64,000 bases of DNA. It comes from Amphibalanus amphitrite (lineage: Eukaryota; Arthropoda; Thecostraca; Balanomorpha; Balanidae). Shown piece after piece: positions 59,901-64,000 of the stretch (its first letter is position 1; each line of letters begins with the position of its first letter). The notes under the pieces were generated by a model. It searched no databases, was not told the DNA's origin, and worked only from the letters and a program-made list of their open reading frames with translations. The position numbers and the translations under genes were made by a program. The stretch spans positions 434,001-498,000 of the forward strand of contig NW_024881591.1 of NCBI RefSeq assembly GCF_019059575.1, written 5' to 3'.

Positions 59901-61681
59901 TCACCTGAGCGACTCGTGCGCCTCGCCGAGCCGGTAGTGCAGCTTGGCGATCTGCAGGTGACCGGCCCGGTTATCGGTCACCAGTTTGGTGGTGGTGCGC
60001 AGGTCGCTGAGCGCCGCGATCAGGTCACCCACAGCCACGTAGCTGTCGGCGCGCAGCTGCCGCAGCGGTGCCGACCACGAGCACACCTCCAGCACGCGCG
60101 AGAGCAGCGCAATGTGCGTGTGGTGGTCGCCGTAGTGGAGCGCCTGCTGCGCCTCGCGCACGTCCGCCCGCACCTGGTCGATGGTCGAGTACGCCTGCAG
60201 CGCCTCGGCGTTCGACGGGTCGCGCCGCAGCTGAGGAAGAAGGGGGAAATGGTAACAACTAACAATACAGAAAACATAAATCAAACAACGCGTCGCACAG
60301 GCAAAGACTGGGGATGTCACGAGCGTGGTGTACCTAGTTGGACCATTTAATATTCACAGACTTCGAAAACTGTCGACATCCGGCCGTGATATGTAACACA
60401 TTCAGAAAAAGAAAACCAATGTTCAAAATGTTCAAACATTTATCATATCAGGCATATTGTCATTTAACTTACCACATCCTCAAAGTCGATATGTGCCTCG
60501 TCCAGATTTCCCAGTTTGAGGTGGACGTTGCCCCTCTGTAACCTCGCCTGAAAACGAGCAGAGAAAACGTCAATGGATCCGTCCCTGCGTCAGTCATTCT
60601 GAACCCAGTAAGCAATTCCCGCACCACTGTGCAATGAGAGACCACCGACTGACGACGCTAGCGTTTGGGAATCGGGCGTCGAGAACAATCGCCTATCGTA
60701 TGTCAACTGGCTACTGTGACACGTCATCAGGCTTCGGACATCGATAAAACAGCTGGATCCCAGTCCGTTAACAGTTTTAAATGACGAAAAGCTTGATGAA
60801 AATCGATCCGAAATAAGGGTACTCAAATTGATCTCGATCAATACGGTAGCGGCTGTACAGTGTACACTGCACAGACGATGATTCAGTGCCTACTTAGCTG
60901 ACACCTATCGCCGCACGTTTAAACGGAAGTCGGACTCTACGCACAGGTAGACGGTAGACAGGTAAACCGTCTAGATAGACGGTACAGACAGTACAGTGGG
61001 GTATACGGTATGGGGGGGGGGGTACCGGGTAGGACACTCACCGCCAGGAAGTCGGGCTTCATCTTGAGCACCTGCTGGAGGTCCGGCAGCGCCTGTTTGG
61101 CCTTACCCAGCGCCAGGTAGACGGTGGCCCGACGGTAGTACGACAGGTAGTTCTGCGGGTCGGCGTCTGAAACGGGACGAGCGCCGTCACACATAGGGAC
61201 CACAGGACGATGCAAAAACAATAGAAACAAACGAAAAAGCAGGCCAATGAACGGACAAACGGAAAGACGGACGGACAGAAGAAATGAAGGACGGACGAAC
61301 GGGCAGACGGAAAGACCGATGAACAGACGGAAAAGCAGACCGATGGACGGATAACCTTTGAACAAAGGGACAAGCCAAAGGACAAACATGTCAGCAAGCT
61401 AACAGGATGCCAGGACAAACAAACTCTCAAACATATGAACAAACAAACAAACACATGGCCCAGTGGGACAAACAGATCAACATCATTCAGACAGACAAAT
61501 TGTGAATTAAACTAATTAACAGAACTACAGAATAAGAAACACATGTCTTCAGCACCGCTGTTCTCACCAATGGCAGCGTGGAAGTGTGTGAGGGCATCCT
61601 GTAGCTGTCCCTGACTCAGCAGCCTCAGCCCCATCTCTAGGTGCTGATCCACGTCAGCAGAACTCAGCGAGGATGTGGCAT
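56947..61681 (-). CDS. DNAJC3: DNAJC3/P58IPK ER co-chaperone (TPR plus J domain), first exon not found
   Basis: Minus-strand exons: 61568-61681, 61042-61166, 60473-60547, 59905-60230, 59391-59541, 58126-58335, 57751-57899, 57330-57448 and 56947-57095; all junctions agree, 472 residues before the missing start. TPR repeats open with VDQHLEMGLRLLSQGQLQDAL, then YYRRATVYLALGKAKQALPDL, ALLSRVLEVCSWSAPLRQLR and AHESLRSEVRECLKLDQDDK. The J domain is DYYKILGVKKTASKKEI and AYRKLAQQWHPDNF, with the HPD triplet intact, followed by FIDIAAAKEVLSDP. The tail is Gly/Phe/His-rich and ends FHFKFHFN, as usual. It works in the ER lumen with BiP during the unfolded protein response. The family's signal peptide must lie upstream of 61681 (first base joins a phase-1 donor); I found no convincing exon up to 62900. 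Confidence 0.9.
61237..61345. repeat. Degenerate GACGGACG-type simple repeat
   Basis: Units GGACGGAC, GGACGAAC, AGACGGAAA and ACCGATG alternate within a DNAJC3 intron. Confidence 0.7.
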
Positions 61682-61913
61682 CTGCAACAGCGTAAGTCTT
61701 TGATGACACATGGAGTTTGACACAGTCTGCCAACTGATAGGACCCACATACACTGCCAAGTGTCAGAAGACTACAATTAAAATCAGACAAAACGAAGATA
61801 GGGGGCCTGGAAGAATATCAGTATTACGCTCAACTGAACCATCCATGGCATTTACATATAGATAGTATAGTCAAATCAGAATGCTGATCCAGTTCACTAA
61901 ACCAGGACAGATA

Positions 61914-61978
61914 GGTACATAGTACTTAGGTACCTACGTAGGTACTACCTAGGTAAGCAGGTACCTAGGACCTTAAGT
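61914..61978. repeat. GGTACCTA-type self-complementary simple repeat
   Basis: GGTAC, CCTAGGTA and TACGTAGGTA units recur; many are palindromic. Confidence 0.75.
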
Positions 61979-62964
61979 AAATAAATACCAGTACTTTGGT
62001 CTTTGACTGGCTTCCGACCCATTCCAGATACTTACCATTTATATGAATTTCTGCAGCAAGGAAAAATAGCCAAATTGATGCCAAATATCCTTGAAGATGT
62101 GCTAGATCTGTCATGTTTTGTACAATTACCTCAATTAACAAACAACCATGTAAAACTTGCAGGTTATCTCACTATGTCCGATTTCTAATGGTGACGACTT
62201 TAGGCCACGGATAGGGACTCAGATAACATCAAACATTGCTGCCTAATGAAGCATAGCGAACATGCAAAATCTACTCCTTAGAAGCGCAAGTCGTAACGAA
62301 TGTAACGAACTTGTAAGTTGTAACGAACGCTCTAACAGAATGTCGTCTTTCGAACCGCACCAACCACCCCAACTTCTGAAACAACACAAATGACCGCGGC
62401 CAATCAGCACAGTACGAATACTACACCATAATCGTCTTTTGTCATCCACATATGTGATGCTTGTAATCTGAGCATGAGCCCTAGTAATTCCGGTCGTGGG
62501 TTTATTCCATTGGCGCAGAGCTGCTGATACTCCTTTTCATTGGCTCGCGAGTTATACGGTAAATGCTGTTCTCTGTTCTTTCACTTCCTTGTCCTAGAAT
62601 TAAAAGAAAATGTTTTCATTCATTTGTCTAATTGTTTACAAACCTGACATATATTAGAAGAATATTAAATATTATTTGTTCAATTTATTTTATATTTTTA
62701 ATAATAAATGATACTTAATTTTAATCACTTTTGTATATTTTAAGCCAATGACATACCACCTGCCGCATCCGGCGCATTTGTCACAACTCCATTGTGCTCT
62801 CTCGTATTCTTCTCTCTGTAATCTTCTCTGTCGTCGTTTCAATTGATTTTGGTGAGGGTTAAATATTTTAATTTTTCGGTTGTATGCTAGCTTTCACCTT
62901 TGCATGAATGTACGTTATGCTATGACGTCCTTTTAACCCTTTAAACACACGTGTCTGGACAAAT

Positions 62965-63130
62965 TTGGTTTGTTTCGTCTTTCGTCTGCAGACTTTCGTT
63001 TGACATTTTTTCGGCACGCTATTTTTCGTCTGTACATATTTTCGTTCAAACATGTTTTGTCTGCATCTTTTCGTGTGTGCATTTTTCCTCCGACATTTTA
63101 TGCCTGTATTTTTTGGTCTTAATGTATTTT
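62965..63130. repeat. Degenerate minisatellite, unit about 20 bases
   Basis: TTTTCGTCTGCA, TTTTTCGTCTGTACA, TTTTCGTTCAAACA, TTTTCGTGTGTGCA and related forms follow each other. Both strands show an open but repetitive Lys/Cys or Phe/Cys frame, which is the repeat translated. Confidence 0.65.
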
Positions 63131-63213
63131 CGTCCAATACGATTTACATCTCCGTACCCACTATTTCAACTCCCAACGTGAAGGTTGAGTGAAAGCATAA
63201 TGCTATTCGACTG

Positions 63214-63716
63214 CAGTTGGGGAAACTATGGCAAAATCTGCTATTTTTAGCAGTCTGCTATTTTTGACAGAAATCTGCCAAAAATGGGTACGCATGTGAC
63301 GTCATCGTACCCAAATATAGCAGATTTGGGTACGGCCCCATACAAAAGCAGATCTACACCCTAATTGAAGCAAATGCGCATCAAATGCCTGGCAGATTCA
63401 TGATGAGAATAGTGCTGAGAGTGATCTCTGCTATTTTTGTTCAGATCCGACTATTTTCAAATTCATTATTTGAAAATAGTCGGATCTGAACAATAATATC
63501 AGAGGACATTCTCAGCACTATTCTCATCATGAATCTGCCAGGCATTTGATGCGCATTTGCTTCAATTAGGGTGCAGATCTGCTTTTGTATGGGGCCGTAC
63601 CCAAATCTACTATATTTGGGTACGATGACGTCACATGCATACCCATTTTTAGCAGATTTCTGTTAAAAATAGCAGACTGCTAAAAATAGCAGATTTTACC
63701 ATAGTTTCCCCGACTG
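63214..63716. mobile_element. Fold-back element with two 0.25-kb inverted arms
   Basis: Left arm 63214-63462 and right arm 63468-63716 are inverted copies with few mismatches and a five-base loop. Ends are CAGTTGGGGAAACTATGG and its inverse with C for T. Flanking ACTG on both sides would be a 4-bp target duplication. Each arm holds TGACGTCA and GGGTACG. No coding frame. Confidence 0.88.
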
Positions 63717-64000
63717 ACTGTGAGGCAAGTGATGTAATAATTCTAATGGTGAAGCAGAGCAGTGCTGAAGGCAATGCCTTAGGAGAGATTACAGGCAATG
63801 GTTAGTCAAATATTAAAGTGGTTATGTATCCGGCTTCAGACTGGCCTTCCCACTGAAATCAACACATTTTGGGACACTGTCTTACTCTTGTCAAATATTA
63901 GTTACTTAGCTGAGATGGTGCCTGAGAGATTTGTAATTAACAATGGTGGAAAGATCAGAGAATCCTTCAGATTTCATCACTGTAAAATTGTATGTGGATC

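Larger units (their letters stand above)
61682..64000. other. Upstream of DNAJC3 to window end
   Basis: Holds the unidentified DNAJC3 first exon and promoter, simple repeats (61914-61978 and 62965-63130) and a fold-back element (63214-63716). 62600-62760 is strongly AT-rich. No other gene is supported. Confidence 0.5.

Overview
This window is nuclear DNA from a eukaryote, most likely an arthropod and plausibly a crustacean. The genes are split by short introns with GT-AG ends, and the exons are GC-rich inside AT-richer flanks. All seven recognised families are animal housekeeping or secreted proteins. A short interstitial array of (CCTAA)n, the arthropod TTAGG telomere unit, lies at 16275-16306. 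The species cannot be fixed from sequence alone.

Layout. (1) 272-6214 (+): a Loquacious/TRBP-type partner of Dicer with three double-stranded-RNA-binding domains; a 5'-truncated LINE lies antisense in one intron. (2) 8250-13692 (-): ANKZF1/Vms1, the peptidyl-tRNA hydrolase of ribosome quality control. (3) 15994-19539 (+): a secreted trypsin-like serine protease zymogen. (4) 19540-25113: repeat-rich DNA (TA microsatellite, decayed minisatellite, G-rich MITEs, nested fold-backs). (5) 25114-27728 (+): RNase H2 subunit B. (6) 27729-34262: gene-poor. (7) 34263-35773 (+): LZIC. (8) 37400-54355 (-): a complete 15-exon HDAC6 with two deacetylase domains and a ubiquitin-binding zinc finger. One of its introns holds an opposite-strand gene with a DUF4590/ERICH3-like domain (40738-41553). 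Other introns hold a piggyBac-type TTAA element and a LINE fragment with 16-bp target duplications. (9) 56947-61681 (-): DNAJC3/P58IPK, first exon not found. (10) 63214-63716: a 0.5-kb near-perfect fold-back element.

The genes do not form one pathway, although HDAC6 (aggresome), ANKZF1 (ribosome quality control) and DNAJC3 (ER stress) all serve proteostasis; I treat that as coincidence. Exon chains were built by hand from splice sites and reading phase. Loqs, the protease, RNASEH2B, LZIC and HDAC6 close exactly in phase. ANKZF1 has one junction that does not.

The most unusual observation is recurrent. At ten or so splice junctions in three genes (Loqs, the protease and especially HDAC6), the edge of the exon together with its splice site is tandemly duplicated into the adjacent intron, giving decoy exon edges ('exon-edge echoes').
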